Source: Hemibagrus wyckioides (lineage: Eukaryota > Chordata > Actinopteri > Siluriformes > Bagridae). Taken from it: DNA of 64,000 bases. Shown piece by piece: positions 48,006 through 63,063 of the stretch (the first letter of the stretch is position 1; the number at the start of each line of letters is the position of its first letter). The position numbers and the translations under genes are program-made. The stretch is from positions 7,879,071 to 7,943,070 of the forward strand of contig NC_080731.1 of the NCBI RefSeq assembly GCF_019097595.1, read 5' to 3'. The notes under the pieces were generated by a model that worked only from the letters and a program-made list of their open reading frames with translations, had not been told where the DNA came from and searched no databases.

Positions 48006-50139
48006 TATGATCGCTCACCTTTCCTTCTGGGCAATCCCAGTCTCATTTCAACCTTTGTTGTGTTGTGTTTTTTAAGGAAATGAAGGTCGCAATTCGGCTT
48101 TTGGTTTGGATTTGACTAACAAATCACTGGTGCATGGCACTTTTGCTTTTATGGGAAAGGAATGGCTCGTGGACAAAGCAGTGTAAATATGATCAGCTGA
48201 TTAGATTGAGCGATAACTGCATGACTACAGAGACGTAACTGCTGAGAGGCTGTGTGGCAGCACCGGTAGAGACACCACACTGACACTGCTGTAACTGAAT
48301 GAGCTTTACACCAGACGCACAGATCGATCGCTCTGCTTTAACCTTTCGAGACCTCTAACAATAAGACTAAAAATCTTCCATTGCTAGAAAGAACATCATG
48401 ACCTATTATATAGTCTGTGCTCACAGGTGAGCTCTGATCATGTGAACATGAACCAGCAATAAATTTTCCTGTTATTTGATTGCCAAATTGGTTTTTTTTC
48501 CATGGTGCAAGATGTTCTCACAGTATCCCAATTGAAGACTGGATCCTTGTTAACTCTTCTCTCACTTTTGAGATGTTTTCCATGAGGTAAAAATGCTTTA
48601 GAAGAATTTTTAAGGCTTTTATTAAACAGCTCACTTAATAGCCAGTTTCTCTAGCTAGGAATTGACACTACGAACCCACAGACCTTTTTATTTCAGCACC
48701 AGCAAGTGTTTCACATTAAAAAATAACCAGTACCTTGTGCAAAGGTGAACAGAATAGTGTCTGATGAAAAGCTCAGTATGTTCAGGGGTGGACTTACCAG
48801 TAGAAGTAGGTGCACAGGATGTCATGTTAATTTATTTTTATTATTACTCTGTTGATAACCAGAAATAAAATGTTGTTATAGAAGCTTATGCAGCAAACCT
48901 TGATGATTTTTTTTCTATCTGCCTCATTGGGAAACTTTATCTACTTTATTTGTCACGGTCCAGCTCCAGCATTTCACGGCTATCTTTTTTTAGCCGGAGG
49001 CTTAATAAAAGAATATATAACAATAGACGTCCTTTAGTTGTCATTACCCTTTTAGCACTAATGTTAGTTAATAGCCTTCCATGTAAAGTAAAGGATGTTC
49101 TGGATGAAGAGGATGTGCTGTCCAACTATGACATCAGAACCTCCTTCAGCGTAGCAGTGTTTTCTTTTCCTATTTTTTTTCCATATTCCTCAACGTCAAG
49201 CGTTCGTTATCGCTCTAGCTTCAAAAACCTGGCAGTGGCACCTATCTAATGTCATATCTTTATGGATAGCTTTCTTTTTCTTCTTTTTTTTGAAACCTAA
49301 GAGCGATAAGCTCTGCTTGGAAGTATTTGGTTTGATGTGGGGGAAATTGGACTTCTTTTCCACGTTACTTCAATATCTACAGAAGTAAATTATTATTATA
49401 CTCAGTAAAATGCAGCACTACTGGTTTGTGTATACCGCCATGCATATCGTGTATCATAGAAATATTGGTTTATAGTATTGTGATAAGATATTTTGGTCAC
49501 ATCATTCTTGATTTTTATTTTATTTTGTTAGATTTTCTGTGACGTCGAATCTGTCCTGATTGAACAGCAAAGTGTATGTGTGTGTGTTTTGCACAAATGT
49601 CCTCTATATAAATTGTCCTATCAGTTTTTCTCTATGCTGTATTGCATTTACTGATCTTCATGAAGCACAATTAGAGTTGTAAAATTCAAACCCACAATTT
49701 CACATTTAGCATCTCTACACGCCCAAAGGAAACCACACAGCATCTATTAACAGTAATGAGGCATGAGAGCTGGTTAAAGCATGTCTGTCTTGTACTGTCG
49801 TGTGCTTGTATTTAATTGAAGGCTTCTTATGGAGAGGAAGGGCAGGAACATGGCTGGTAAGCATGTCATATAATCCTGTATTTTGTAATAAGTCTGTAAT
49901 GCAGTCATTTACTGTCTCTAAATGAGCTAAAGGATGCTGCAAGGTCATTTCCTCTGCTTCTGGGAAGTAACTAATCCTAAGTGTCGTCTCACAATTACAA
50001 AAGATTAGGGGTGTAACGACACACCCTGGTCGCAAGCATGTGATTTGATTGAGCTTGATTTATAACACTGGCTTTTTGATTTTGCTTCTTTATTATTATT
50101 CATCGGATAAATGAAGTTTGTGAGCTCTAGGGGGAATAG
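48006..50139. other. snx18 intron segment: no gene recognised
   Basis: AT-rich intron sequence; frames here (for example 48950-49249) show no domain and have intron-like composition. Confidence 0.5.
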
Positions 50140-50335
50140 CAGCGTCTGAGTGTCATGTGGTTAAGGTGTTGGATTACTGATAGGAAGGCTGTGAGTTCAA
50201 ATCCCAGGTCCATCAAGCTGCCACTGCTGGGCCCCTGAGCAAGGCCCTTAACCCCTTAATTGCTCAGTTGTATAAAATGAGATAAATTGTAAGTCGGTGT
50301 GGATAAAGGCGTCTACCAAATGCCGTAAAATGTCA
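50140..50335 (+). mobile_element. tRNA-derived SINE, copy 1
   Basis: A pol III A-box-like TGGTTAAGGTG (50158-50168) and B-box-like GAGTTCAAATCC (50193-50204) are followed by a conserved body (AAGCTGCCACTGCTGGGCCC, TTGCTCAGTTGTATAAA). The tail is GGATAAAGGCGTCTACCAAATG, broken here after GGATAAAGGCGTCTACC, which is common in teleost SINEs. It shares body and tail with the copy at 62290. Confidence 0.8.
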
Positions 50336-50576
50336 ATTTTAACTGTAAATAGAGCTCCAAAGTCTGGTAAAATGCCCGACTTCCACTCTCTATTTCTTTG
50401 GCTCTGTAGATCACAATGGTGGCATGTGAAAGCTACTAAAGAGCCCGTTTTATCTACTGAATCAAGGTCATGTAACCACATATAGTACAAAAAATGTCAC
50501 TCATACAATGCATGTCATGCTATCAGTCACTTCACAAATGCAAATGATGGCTGGTCATGGTGCAGACTTGGACCGC

Positions 50577-50948
50577 TGAAGTTCACGGTGGCTCAGTGGT
50601 TGTCATGTTCGCCTCACTCCTCCAGCGTCCTGGGTTCGTGTCTCACGTCCGCTCACTGTGTGTGTGGAGTTTGCATGTCCTCCTCGTGCTTGGTGGGTTT
50701 CCTCTGCGTTCTCCGGTTTCCTCCCACAGTCCAAAGACATGCTTCAGGCTGATTGGTGTCTCTAAATCGCTTGTAGTGTGTGTGATTGCGTGAGTGAATG
50801 AGTGTGTGTGCTCTGTGATGGGTTGGCACTGCGTCCAGGGGGTATCCTGCCTTGATGCCCGATGACGCCTGGGATAGGCACAGGGTCCCCGTGACCTGAG
50901 GATAGACCAGATAAGCGGTGCAGATGAATGAAATGAAATAGCAATGAA
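50577..50948 (+). mobile_element. Dispersed teleost repeat (GCTTTATCCGATCT family), copy 2
   Basis: The inverse of the family at 33945, with a tRNA-like head (GGTGGCTCAGTGGTTGTCAT) and GTTTCCTCCCACAGTCCAAA, CCTTGATGCCCGATGACGCC and GTCCCCGTGACCTGAGGATA in the expected order. It ends in a degenerate GAATGAAATGAAAT tail, supporting retroposition. Confidence 0.75.
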
Positions 50949-50949
50949 T

Positions 50950-53204
50950 ACATTTCTGATTTTCACAAAATGTATCACATTTTTGCATAACAATGCATCG
51001 ATACAACACTACAAATGAACTTCAATGATCAAAATATAATTTAGGATCAATTACTTCATCAGTGATCACTAGCTTTTGTATACAGATGCCTTTTTATGTG
51101 GATCCTCTTTTCATTAGATCATTGTTCTGGCTCCGTTACCCACCGGAGGGGCGAATGAAACATGAAACGCTCGTGTGTACGAACGTTACGTATCGATCCG
51201 CGTCACTATAAAACATCCATTAGACATCACTAGCCTTTAGTTACACGTCCTCTCGCACTTTCAGAAATGCCGTTCTCATTTATGAGCAGTTAGAAATGCA
51301 GCAGAAGAAAATCTGTTCTGCCTAATTCTCATCTCGATATAAGGAAGTGGTCCAGCATGTGACCACAGATCATTCTGCGTTTTCAGAAAACCGATTACAT
51401 CGACAGATTTTTCCAGCTGCTCTTACAAAAGGGGGACAAATGTGCTGAGTGGGGAACATGTGTTTCCTCTCCCTGCTCTGATCCACCAGTCTGTTAAAGG
51501 TCTTTTATTAAAGCGTTTCATACGGTGCCTTTAAACTTCTCCTCCGATGGCTCCTGAAGTAGTGCACAAGTGGTTTTATGTAAATGATTTGACATGTATG
51601 GCTCATTATAGTCCCAAGCTTTCAGACAGTAACTGTATACCACCGCATGTAGACTTGATTCATTTATCATTTTAAATACAGAATAATTATGACTGAAAAG
51701 ACTGTGAACGTTGTGCATTTTGCTTGTATTAAACTAAATAAATCTCACAGTATATACTGTATATCCCAGCGTACACAGATATGATGCATACAGTGCGGAG
51801 ATTTGTATTAATGTCAGGACACAAAAGCAGCAAAGAAGTTTCATTTTAAAGCAGCCAGACATTTAGTGTGCTAGGTTTCACAGAATGTAAGAACAATGGT
51901 GATGTTATATGTGCTGTAAGGTTTTTAAGGTGTTAATACTGGGGGGGTAAAAATCTTTGATTTACAGTTTTCTGTTTCAGAGTTCATAGAATAGCAAAGA
52001 TCAACCACAGAGAACAGACACATTTGTTCTCGCACCACGCTTTTTTTTTTTTTCAGTCAGTAGACTACCACAGTAGAATAGACACAGACTAAAAGCCTCG
52101 GAGATGACGTGTGCGAAGGCTGTGCAAAGACAAAACCACTTTTTGGAAGCGTGCAAGCTCGCATCCTCTCTGCGGTTTTGTATCAGCTGTCCCGTACCAG
52201 TGCCATACTGCAGGTGGTGGATTCAAGTGTTATGATTTGCATGAAGACTCTCTGCAGGAAAAGGCACAGTGCCAGAAGCAGAAAATTATGTAAGAGATGT
52301 TAGAACACAAGAAAGAGGAAGATGATTAGTATATGATAGTGCAATCCGTATGAAACCCGGCTTAGCGTGCCTCGTTTAGAATAACCTCGGGCCCCGGTGT
52401 AGTTTATTCGGTGGTAAAGTCATGTGCATGGTGAGAGAGGCCTAACTTAGGAGCTGTGATTTATTATAGAGTGGTACGTACGCATTGCTGTGAAGCCGTG
52501 TTTATTCTTTTAAAAGATGTCAAGTATGCATTATTCAATCTAGTTGTAGTTTAATCCGATAGTCATTTTTAAAACAGTTAGCCATTACACTGTATAGGAG
52601 AATACTTCTAGCATAGCTGTGGATGTATATGATCATTTTATTTAATATATCTATATTATATGTACATTTTTTTTTAGTCTTGCTTTATCTGTCATTAGCG
52701 TTTGCTGTATGATGCACCAAGCTTTCATCTTCTTCTTCGTATTGTCTTAACTTTAGCACCTTCTATTCATCTGAGGATATTACAGAGACAGTGGTCGAAT
52801 GTAGAGGTGAGAGACAGATACACATCTGTCACTCGAGTTTTACAGCCGCTGAGTGTTTATAATAACAACACCTCAAAAAAGTTCAGCTTTAGGATCAGTT
52901 GAAGCTGAATGAATGTAGGGAAAGACGATTGAGTTAAAACAGAAAATCAAAATCCCTAGCTTTGTTATTTACCCCGAGTGTCTCTAATGAAAAGACTGCT
53001 GTTGCCCGGAGGTCTGGATGTGCAGCATTTTTTGGGGGGGATGGGTGATTTAGGAATGTCCTGCATGTTTTCCTTCAGCGAGACAGGAAGTCAAACATCT
53101 GTGTCGCTGAATTCTTTCTGAACGGCCCTGTGTGACTCTGCAAAAAAATAAAACGAGGCTCTATGCAGAATTGAATAGAGTGTAAAATATAAACATAAAT
53201 ATAT
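50950..53204. other. snx18 intron segment: nothing recognised
   Basis: Unique-looking intron DNA leading into the minisatellite; no exon, SINE or transposon end was identified. Confidence 0.5.
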
Positions 53205-54760
53205 GGTGTGAAAATAACTCTAGTGATAAATAGACTGTGTGAAAATATCTCTATAGTGTTAGATAGACTGTGAAAATAACTCTATAGTGTTAAATAGACT
53301 GTGAAAAAACTGTAGTGTTAGACTGTGTGAAAATACCTCTATAGTGTTAAATAGGCTGTGTGAAGATAACTCTATGGTGTTAAATAGGCTGTTTGAAAAT
53401 AACTATAGCATTAAATAGACATTGTGAAAATAACTCTATAGTGATAGACCGTGTGAAAATATCTCTATAGTCTTAAATAGACTGTGAAAATAACTCTATA
53501 GTGATAGACTGTGTGAAAATATCTCTATAGTGTTAGATGGTGTGAAAATAACTCTATAGCGATATACTGTGTGAAAATAACTCTATAAGGTTAAATAGAC
53601 TGTGAAAATAACTCTATAGTGATAGACTGTGTGAAAATATCTCTATAGTGTTAGATGGTGTGAAAATAACTCTATAGCGATATACTGTGTGAAAATAACT
53701 CTATAGGGTTAAATAGACTGTGAAAATAACTCTATAGTGATAGACTGTGTGAAAATATCTCTATAGTGTTAGATGGTGTGAAAATAACTCTATAGCGATA
53801 TACTGTGTGAAAATAACTCTATAGGGTTAAATAGACTGTGAAAATAACTCTATAGTGATAGACTGTGTGAAAATATCTCTATAGTGTTAGATGGTGTGAA
53901 AATAACTCTATAGCGATATACTGTGTGAAAATAACTCTATAGGGTTAAATAGACTGTGAAAATAACTCTATAGTGATAAATAGACTGTGTAAAAATAACT
54001 CTGTACTGTTAAATAGACTGAAAAATAACTCTATAGTGTTAGACTGTGTGAAAATATCTCTATAGTGTTAGACTGTGTGAAAATAACTCTATAGTGTTAA
54101 ATAGACTGTGCGAAAATATCTGTATAGTGATAGACTGTGTAAAATAACTCTATACTGTTAAATAGACTGTGTGAAAATAACTCTATAGTGTTAGACTGTG
54201 TTAAAATAACTCTATAGTGTTAAATAGACTGTGAAAATTACTCTATAGTGATGGACTGTGTGAAAATATCTCTATAGTGTTAAATAAATTGTGAAAATAA
54301 CTAGTGATACTGTGTGAAAATAACTCTATAGTGTTAAATAGCCTGTGAAAATATCTCTATAGTGTTAGACTGTGTGAAAATAACTCTATAGTGTTAAATA
54401 AACTGTGAAAATATCTCTATAGTGTTAGACTGTGAAAATAACTCTATAGTGTTAAATAGACTGTGCGAAAATAACTCTATAGTGATAAATAGACTGTGAA
54501 AATTACTCTATAGTGATGGACTGTGTGAAAATATCTCTATAGTGTTAAATAAATTGTGAAAATAACTAGTGATACTGTGTGAAAATAACTCTATAGTGTT
54601 AAATAGCCTGTGAAAATATCTCTATAGTGTTAGACTGTGTGAAAATAACTCTATAGTGTTAAATAAACTGTGAAAATATCTCTATAGTGTTAGACTGTGA
54701 AAATAACTCTATAGTGTTAAATAGACTGTGCGAAAATAACTCTATACTGATAAATAAAAG
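53205..54760 (+). repeat. 29-35 bp minisatellite with 118-bp and 265-bp higher-order repeats
   Basis: The basic unit reads ATAACTCTATAGTGTTA and then AATAGACTGTGTGAAA, with many variants. The variant TTAGATGGTGTG recurs at 53533, 53651, 53769 and 53887, exactly 118 bp apart (units of 29, 29, 29 and 31 bp). A 265-bp block is duplicated with starts at 54241 and 54506. Confidence 0.95.
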
Positions 54761-56195
54761 GTCTAAAAATGACACACAAGTGCACCATGTATATATAATT
54801 AAAACTCCACAATGCTCGAATCTGATTGGTCAGAAGTAGTTCTCATAGAATAAGTTGATGTTAATGAGTTTGTTCTAATTCTCTTATCGTTTCTATAGTA
54901 ACAGCTTGAACAGAGCTTGAAGGTTTCTTTGAGGAAAGGTTTATTTAGCGTTTTATGGAAGGAGACATGTAACTTCTACAGCAACATTATGATAACTATA
55001 AATAGAGAAAATGTACAGCTTCTGTTTTGGAAAACAATATCTCTTGGAAAAGCTCTTGCTCTTGAGCTCTTGGAAAATGGACAACATCTGCACACAGTCC
55101 TTTTGTTAATGGTTTTGCTCTAACAGCACACCTCTCTTATGTTTTATTTCTTCTTAAATTGGTGATAATAACATAATAAAATATAAATATAAATGTCACT
55201 GTTGAATTTTAATGGCTCCAGTGGCATGCACATGCAGGATGGTAACAAGACCACTGTGTTGTTCTCTATATAATAATGAATGACCGTGCAATTTTGATGT
55301 GCTTTCAGATTGGTCATGTGATGCACGGGATAAGAGTCCAGCGTTAAAATGTCCTGAACTTGTTTGTCTAGTGCCATGATTGTGTTTGTACTTGACTCGT
55401 GTAGATTTCAGATAAAGTTAATTGTAGGTGAATGTTAAGTGACTGCAATGTGACCCGGCATTGCCCTTATTAGTTATGACCTAATTTTTGCACTTGTTAG
55501 AATTCAGAGAAAGAGAACATATGATCTCACATCAGTTGTTGTTTCTCCCCCCTAGCTGATCTTCTTCCTCATTTACAGTCCGAAATGCAGTGGATGACCG
55601 TGCAGTGAGCCTGACATAAAACCATTTAAATGGGCGTGTCCTAATTCCCTAGGGACTTTCTTGTAATGACACTCCAGGCGCATTTTATTATGCCGTGTTG
55701 GTCAGCGCAGAGGAAGTCTGCTTTCTGCTTTCGTGTTCGGCCTGACTGACTCACCGAGCTAGAATAAAAACCCACCCCCACTCACAGTACATATTCATCA
55801 CATGATTGACGGGGTAGATTGACTCTCAGCATTGTTTTTGATGCGGTGTGAACTGAGAGAATGCTGAAATATAACCAAAGAAAGATGGTATTAAGCTCAT
55901 ATTTTTTATTCCTTCTCACCTTACACAAATGTCGTGTTACTAGGGACAGGTGCGTACAGGTTTGAACATCGATGCAGTTATTGTTTGCTGTCTAAACAGC
56001 ATCAAGGTCAGGTGATTGACTTGGCCATTGTTGAACGTTCCATTACTACTTTGGTTGCTTTCAGAGTGTACTTTAGGTCGTTGTCTAGCTATAGTGTGAA
56101 GCACTGCTCAGTGGCTTTTCAGAATTTTGGATGAATCATCAGCTCACATCATCAAAACAAGGCAGCCGTATATATGTTCTTGCCATGAGAACATA
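54761..56195. other. snx18 intron segment: nothing recognised
   Basis: Ordinary-complexity intron sequence between the minisatellite and the first deleted Tc1-like copy. No coding content is supported. Confidence 0.5.
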
Positions 56196-56884
<689 letters not shown>

Positions 56885-58150
56885 ATTTTTTTTTGTTTGT
56901 TATTTAGTTATTTTACCTGCATTTTCCCTGTTCATGTTCTCATATAGGAGGCTTTCATTGAGGCTGTTTTCACTGGCTGTTAACATCCTCGATAAAGTCG
57001 TGATCAGCTTCTGGGAATGAAAGGGTTCTAACTCCTCTTGTATTTCAGCTGTGAAACTCATATAAATAAATAACACAGCCCCACCAGTGACTATGTAAAA
57101 GCGTCCGGCGGCTAATGACACACACCGTGCCCGGCTGCAGGAGTTTCTGTTTAAGTGTTGTTACAAGAGGGTACGTCATTCACTTTGAACATTTCTGTGG
57201 GCTGAAGTGCTGCTTTGTTTATTGCTTGCCAGTCTGTAGTGTGAACGCTGTGTGCTGTTTAAGTAGAACCTACTTCCTGTGTCGGGACGTCCACACAGCT
57301 TATTTTCACACAGCTCTGATCATCCACTGCACTGCACTGCTTAAATGCTGATCTGACTTAAATGCTTAAAACTCACTGCCTCGAGCTTTTGAGAATGAAT
57401 AAGGTGGATGGATGAACCGTCACTGCACAATTGTTGTATGCACTCTCTCAAATCATTTCCCGTTATATTTCATTTCAGCTGATTTGATTCCTGGAGGAAT
57501 TTGACGAATGTGTCTTCTCAGACGCTGACACAGGGTAGTGCTTGTCTAAAGTGGATCTCTCTGGAAGGGGTTTTTCCTTTCAGTTATTTATTTATTAGAG
57601 TTTGGATTTAAGCCACAGTGAATATTTATTACTATAGTAAGTCTATATAAGCTATATATGTTGTGTCCTTAATCAGTGGAAGCTTACAACTCATATTACC
57701 ACACATAATCTACTCCTTTTTGCTTCTGTCAGTTTGTTAAGCAAAGTTAAGTCAGAGCTGATGCGGTATTTTGCGTCATCACCTCAGCTCGGAGTGTGTA
57801 TGTCTCACCGTTTGTCGACTCACATGCAAAAATCCCATAACACAGGAGCATGTTGCATACAGCACTGTTACAACTGAACTATTAATGGTTCTAGCGAAAC
57901 ATGCCATAAAGATGCTGACCACAGTTCCTATCCTGTTAAGTTTTAGTCAGAAACACAAACTAGGCTTGAGACGATTGTGGTATGTGGTGTATGCTACTTA
58001 AAGAGAAACTCAGAAGTGTTGTAACTTGTAAGATGCATTTTCTTTTAGCCTATTTTGCAGCCATATACTGTTGTCCAGCATGAGGTAAATTTATATAATA
58101 TAGTTCTCAATGTATTTGAGAATTTAGTAAATCTTCACGTGTAGTTTATA

Positions 58151-58700
<550 letters not shown>

Positions 58701-59134
58701 TACCTTCATTTGTTATAATGAGCATATTCACAGCTAATAACTGGTTAGGTTTATTTATAGTCCTGACTTCACTTTTGCAACCTTGGTAAAGACTAAATGG
58801 TAAAGCGAGTGTTGACCTACAGCTATGCCCAGCTTCTGCCATTTTTTTTTTTTGACCTTTTACCAACTGCCTGAAGACAGACTAAGCTCAGTTCCAGGTC
58901 TGGGGTTAACACCTACCGTGTTTATATACGTCCAATCATCTGTGTTTCTGTAACAGTCTCTGAGAGACTTCATTCAACACTCTAGGTGTTTATTCATTTG
59001 TACACTGGGGCTCTTAGATGGGAAAGTTTAAGATTTACCACATCATAGACAAGCCGTTTCAAGAAAATTATGCAAATGATGAAGTCTTATTTTTTTTTAA
59101 GGAGGTTTATATTCACTTTGCTTCAATCAGATCA

Positions 59135-59665
59135 ATTTTCAGTGACTCTGTGCCCATGATATCCTTTAGATTCTTGTGTTTATCTGACTGGAGTTGAACC
59201 TCATGTGATCTTCTACTGCTGTATCTCATCCACCTCAAATGTGTTGTGCATGCTGAGATGCTTTTCTGTGCAACCCAGTTATAAAACAGTGATTATTTGA
59301 GATCCTTCCTGGCAGATCTGGCCTTGTTCCCCACACCTCTCTTATCAATAAGCGACAGAAATGTCCCCCATAGAAATGTTGCTCACTCACTTTGTTTTCA
59401 CACCGTTCAGTGTTAACTCTAGAGATTATTATGCATGAAAATCCCAGGAGATCAGCGGTTTCTGAAATATTCAAACCCGCCCATCTGGCACCAACAAACC
59501 ATGTCATGGTTAAAGTCACAGAGTCACACTTTTCCCTTATTCTGGTGTGTGATGTGAACATTAACTGAAGCTCTTGATGAGCTTCTCCATGATTTTTCAC
59601 ACACTGTGCTGCTGCCACATTGGATAACTGCGTGAGTTATTCCTAATAAAGTGGACTGTATCTTG
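59135..59665 (-). mobile_element. Degenerate Tc1-like remnant in snx18 intron
   Basis: The minus strand gives fragments of a Tc1 transposase N-terminus (GLNISETADLLGFS, and an ISRV element), preceded by the family leader GTGGCAGCAGCACA. The first 100 bp on the plus strand match the inverse part of the remnant at 16855. It has frameshifts and no catalytic residues. Confidence 0.7.
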
Positions 59666-60545
59666 TCTGATGAGCTTCTTAATAACATTTAAGGACATGT
59701 GAGATTTATTTTTGCTTGAGCTGAGAAGACTATTGTACTTTACTTCTTCCCATAAAGCGCAAGGTTAAACACAAGACCTGGCATTAGTCAGTCTTTAATA
59801 AGCGTACATTGATGATAATCTTAAATCAACTGTCCCGTGTTTAGTATCCGGGTTTAATTGTTTGAACAGTATTAGAATTGTTTTTCCAGGAAGTTTCTTG
59901 AGAAGGTCACTTTCTTGCATATGTTTGAGAAACATTAAACTACAGTTCTGTCCTTTTTTACTGGGACTGTGAAACAAAGCTCTAGGGTATGTAAATATTT
60001 CATTGTTTGCCAGATGCCCATAGTTAGTCAAATCTTGCGCATGAAGATTCGCGATTTTAATGTCACATTAACTTCACACGTTTTCACACGCTGTCCTTTT
60101 TTTTTTTTTCTTTATTCTCAAGTCACACTCACCTTTATCAAAACTTATAATAGACATGGTGATAAAGTGTTTATCAGCTGCTTGAACGGTGTCGGCTAGA
60201 GCAGGGTTTGCAAGTTTTGTTCCAGCAGCGCTGCACATTTTAATGCACGGCATTAGCATTTAAATTCTTGAAGGAGATAATTAGGAAAAAATGTTTAGCG
60301 CAGTGGCTCGGGTTAGGAAACTTCGCACTGTCGGATATCTAATGATAGTTTGTCCTCAGGTGCTTTCACACATTTCTGCTCTGAAATGCCACATACACGT
60401 ATTCATGTGCAAAGCATACAGTAATAAATAAAACAAGGCATCAGCTTTTTTCCCTGCTCTTGAATTTTCTTCTCATAATGTACAAGCTGATGATGATCAT
60501 GTTAATTATGCTACTGGTCTACAGGGAAAAATATTTATTTTTTAG

Positions 60546-61032
60546 CACTGAGAGGTGACGTGAATAACACTGATGATCTCCTCATCATGGTACCTGTTAG
60601 TGGGTGGGATATATTAGGCAGCAGGTGGACATTTTGTCCTCAAAGTTGATGTGTTAGAAGCAGGAAAAATGGGCAAGCGTAAGGATTTGAGCGAGTTTGA
60701 TGAAGGGAAAATTGTGATGGCTAGACCACTGGATCAGAGCATCTCCAAAACTGCAGCTCTTGTGGGGTGTTCCCGGTCTGCAGTGGTCAGTATCTATCAA
60801 AAGTGGTCCAAGGAAGGAACAGCGGTGAACCGCAGGCAGAGACATGCTCACTGAGCGAAGGCTGACCCGTGTGATCCGATCCAAACAGACGAGCTACTGT
60901 TGCTCAGATTGCTGAAGAAGTTAATGCTGGATATGATAGAAAAGTGTCAGAATACACAGTGCATGACGGGTCAGCAAAAGGAGGACCAACACACTATTAG
61001 GCAGGTGGTCATAATGTTATGCCTGGTCATTG
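60546..61032 (+). mobile_element. Deleted Tc1-like element, copy C (left end lost)
   Basis: This copy is in plus orientation. It encodes [20 protein letters not shown] and [20 protein letters not shown], then falls out of frame. The right end (GGTCATAATGTTATGCCTGG) and TA are present. The outer roughly 28 bp of the left inverted repeat seen in the other two copies is missing, so this copy is truncated and probably immobile. Confidence 0.8.
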
Positions 61033-61034
61033 TA

Positions 61035-62289
61035 TATAGCAGTTGTTCCTGATGTATATATATTAAAAAAAAATAGGATCCCATTTATTTTGCTATAACA
61101 GTTTATTACGTGTGTACAATAAGCATGCATACATGCTTCATACTTTCTGTATGTGGATCTTAAAGATGCGGAAAGAGTAGTTGACATTTCACTATTATAT
61201 TGAATATTCAAGAATGCACAAATCGTTTACCAGCAGTGATATCTGCCACAGAGTGTGTTACTCGGTACTGACTAGGAAGGGTGTGTAAACTTTTGCACAT
61301 CTTGAACTGTTTGCAGAGGCGGTGTTTACCATGGTGAAAAGAAATAACGGCAACATGCCGTATAAGGGGTGCCAAAACATTTGCATAGAAGTCGGCCGCA
61401 ATGACTGTGTGAAGTGAAACTTTTCTCTAAGTATTTATATTGCATGTAAAAATAAAACGTGTGAGAACATTAAAAGTTTTTGGAAACTGAATTTTTATTG
61501 CATGAATGATTAAAAAGTCTAAAGGATGAAGGAACGCACGTGGCATTGAGGCTGCTATTTCACCTTAAATAAGGTGTTAAGATGATGTTTCTTGTTTCTT
61601 CAGGGACGTAATGAGAAATTCGATAGTCATCTGTAATTGTCATTTTGTGACGCAAATCGAACAGGATGACGTGCAGCGGAAGAAGCCTTGCGTGTGATTT
61701 GTATTCATTTAATAAATCATTACATCATCTTGAGCATTTCTCATCGCTTCAGACGATTCAACAATCACAATAACGAATAAATGTAGCCTTATAACATTGT
61801 TACGTATATATTATAAAATACACTGTGCAGCATGTGTGTATAGCTTGTGTGCAGCATGTGTGTATAATTACAAAGTGATTAATATTAATTAGTATAAAGT
61901 GTACAGCTTTTTACTAATGTTTTGACTCATTTCTAGCAAACAGAAGTGTAATATTTACATTATCATGCCTTAAATCTCATGTTAAGTAATATTACTCGCT
62001 AGAAACTACTAGCGTGACAAAAAAAATAGACTCCATGTGACTGCAAGAGCTGCATAGATTACACAATCCTAGTTCCGTCGTTCATCATTTTGCCTTCAGA
62101 ATAGACATTTTAGCTTCAGTGAATCACACTGGTGTCTGCAGGAAAGCTCTTTAGTCTTTGCTAACGTTTCACAATATATGCCATTTCAGTTATTGAGAAA
62201 TGTGCCAGCGTAGAGTAACAGCGTTGTGAAAAGTGTAACAGCACTGTCCACTAACTGTACAAATGCTTCTATGATTACGATTTTTGCTT
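61035..62289. other. snx18 intron segment before the SINE: nothing recognised
   Basis: AT-rich intron between deleted Tc1-like copy C and the SINE at 62290, without exon-like sequence. Confidence 0.5.
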
Positions 62290-62480
62290 TGAAGTGGTAG
62301 CTCAGTGGTTAAGGTTTTTGATCGAAAGGTTGTGATTTCGAATCCCAGGTCCACCAAGCTGCCACTGCTGGGCCCTCGAGAAAGGCCCTAAGCCCTCAAT
62401 TGCTCAGTTGTATAAATGACATATAATGTAAGTCCTTTCGGATAAGGGTGTCTGCCAAATACCATTAACGTAAAACATAC
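62290..62480 (+). mobile_element. tRNA-derived SINE, copy 2
   Basis: The head has a textbook tRNA A box, TAGCTCAGTGG (62298-62308), and a B box, GATTTCGAATCC (62334-62345). The body CAAGCTGCCACTGCTGGGCC and tail GGATAAGGGTGTCTGCCAAA match the copy at 50140. It lies about 330 bp upstream of snx18 exon 2. Confidence 0.85.
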
Positions 62481-62809
62481 AGTGTAATTTATCCGTATAT
62501 ACATGATTAACTGTCTAGTATTAATAACGCATCAAGAGTCACTAGATTGGGTCAATACATGTGTAATAACATGACCAACCATTGTGTATTTAACTCTAAT
62601 CTGTAGTTGAGTTTTGTACGATTCAACTTACACAAGCCATCAGTTATTATTTACTGGTTTTGATTCACACCCAAAAGTATAATCAGAGGTGTCGGCTTCT
62701 ATCTTGTCACAGTGGCAGAGGAAAAAAAAAAAACCTTGTCATGTTCACTGCATTACTCTGTACATATTTTCGTATTCTTCTAATGTCCAACCCTGCTCTG
62801 TTCCCGCAG

Positions 62810-63063
62810 GTGCTCTGACCAAGGTGAAGGAGAGCCAGAAACACGTGGAGGAAGGCAAGATGGAGCGCCAGCAGGCCGAAGGCATCGCCGAGCGCTGCAA
62901 CATCATCTCGTTCGCCACGCTCGCCGAGATCCAGCACTTCCACCAGATCCGCGTGCGTGACTTCAAGGCCCAGATGCAGCACTACCTGCAGCAGCAAATC
63001 AGCTTCTTCCAGAAAATCACAAGCAAGCTGGAGGACGCACTCAGGCAGTACGACAACGCCTAG
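62810..63063 (+). CDS. snx18: Sorting nexin 18, exon 2 (C-terminal BAR helix)
   Basis: After a pyrimidine-rich tract and acceptor CCCGCAG, the split glycine codon is completed. The exon then encodes 83 residues beginning ALTKVKESQKHVEEGKMERQ and ending KLEDALRQYDNA, followed by TAG. The phase (1) matches exon 1 exactly, giving a complete 567-residue protein. The segment is the long last helix of the BAR dimer, and includes the family signature SFATLAEIQHFHQIRVRDFK. GC content is far above the flanking intron, as usual for coding exons here. No further introns are needed. Confidence 0.97.

Noticed and set aside
47551..48075. A 174-codon frame that looks like part of a transposase
   Set aside because: Only its first third is transposase in sense; the rest is antisense transposase within the composite element, so it is not a gene.
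62298..62365. Possible tRNA gene (clear A and B boxes)
   Set aside because: The boxes are the head of a SINE with the same body and tail as the copy at 50140; no full cloverleaf is present.
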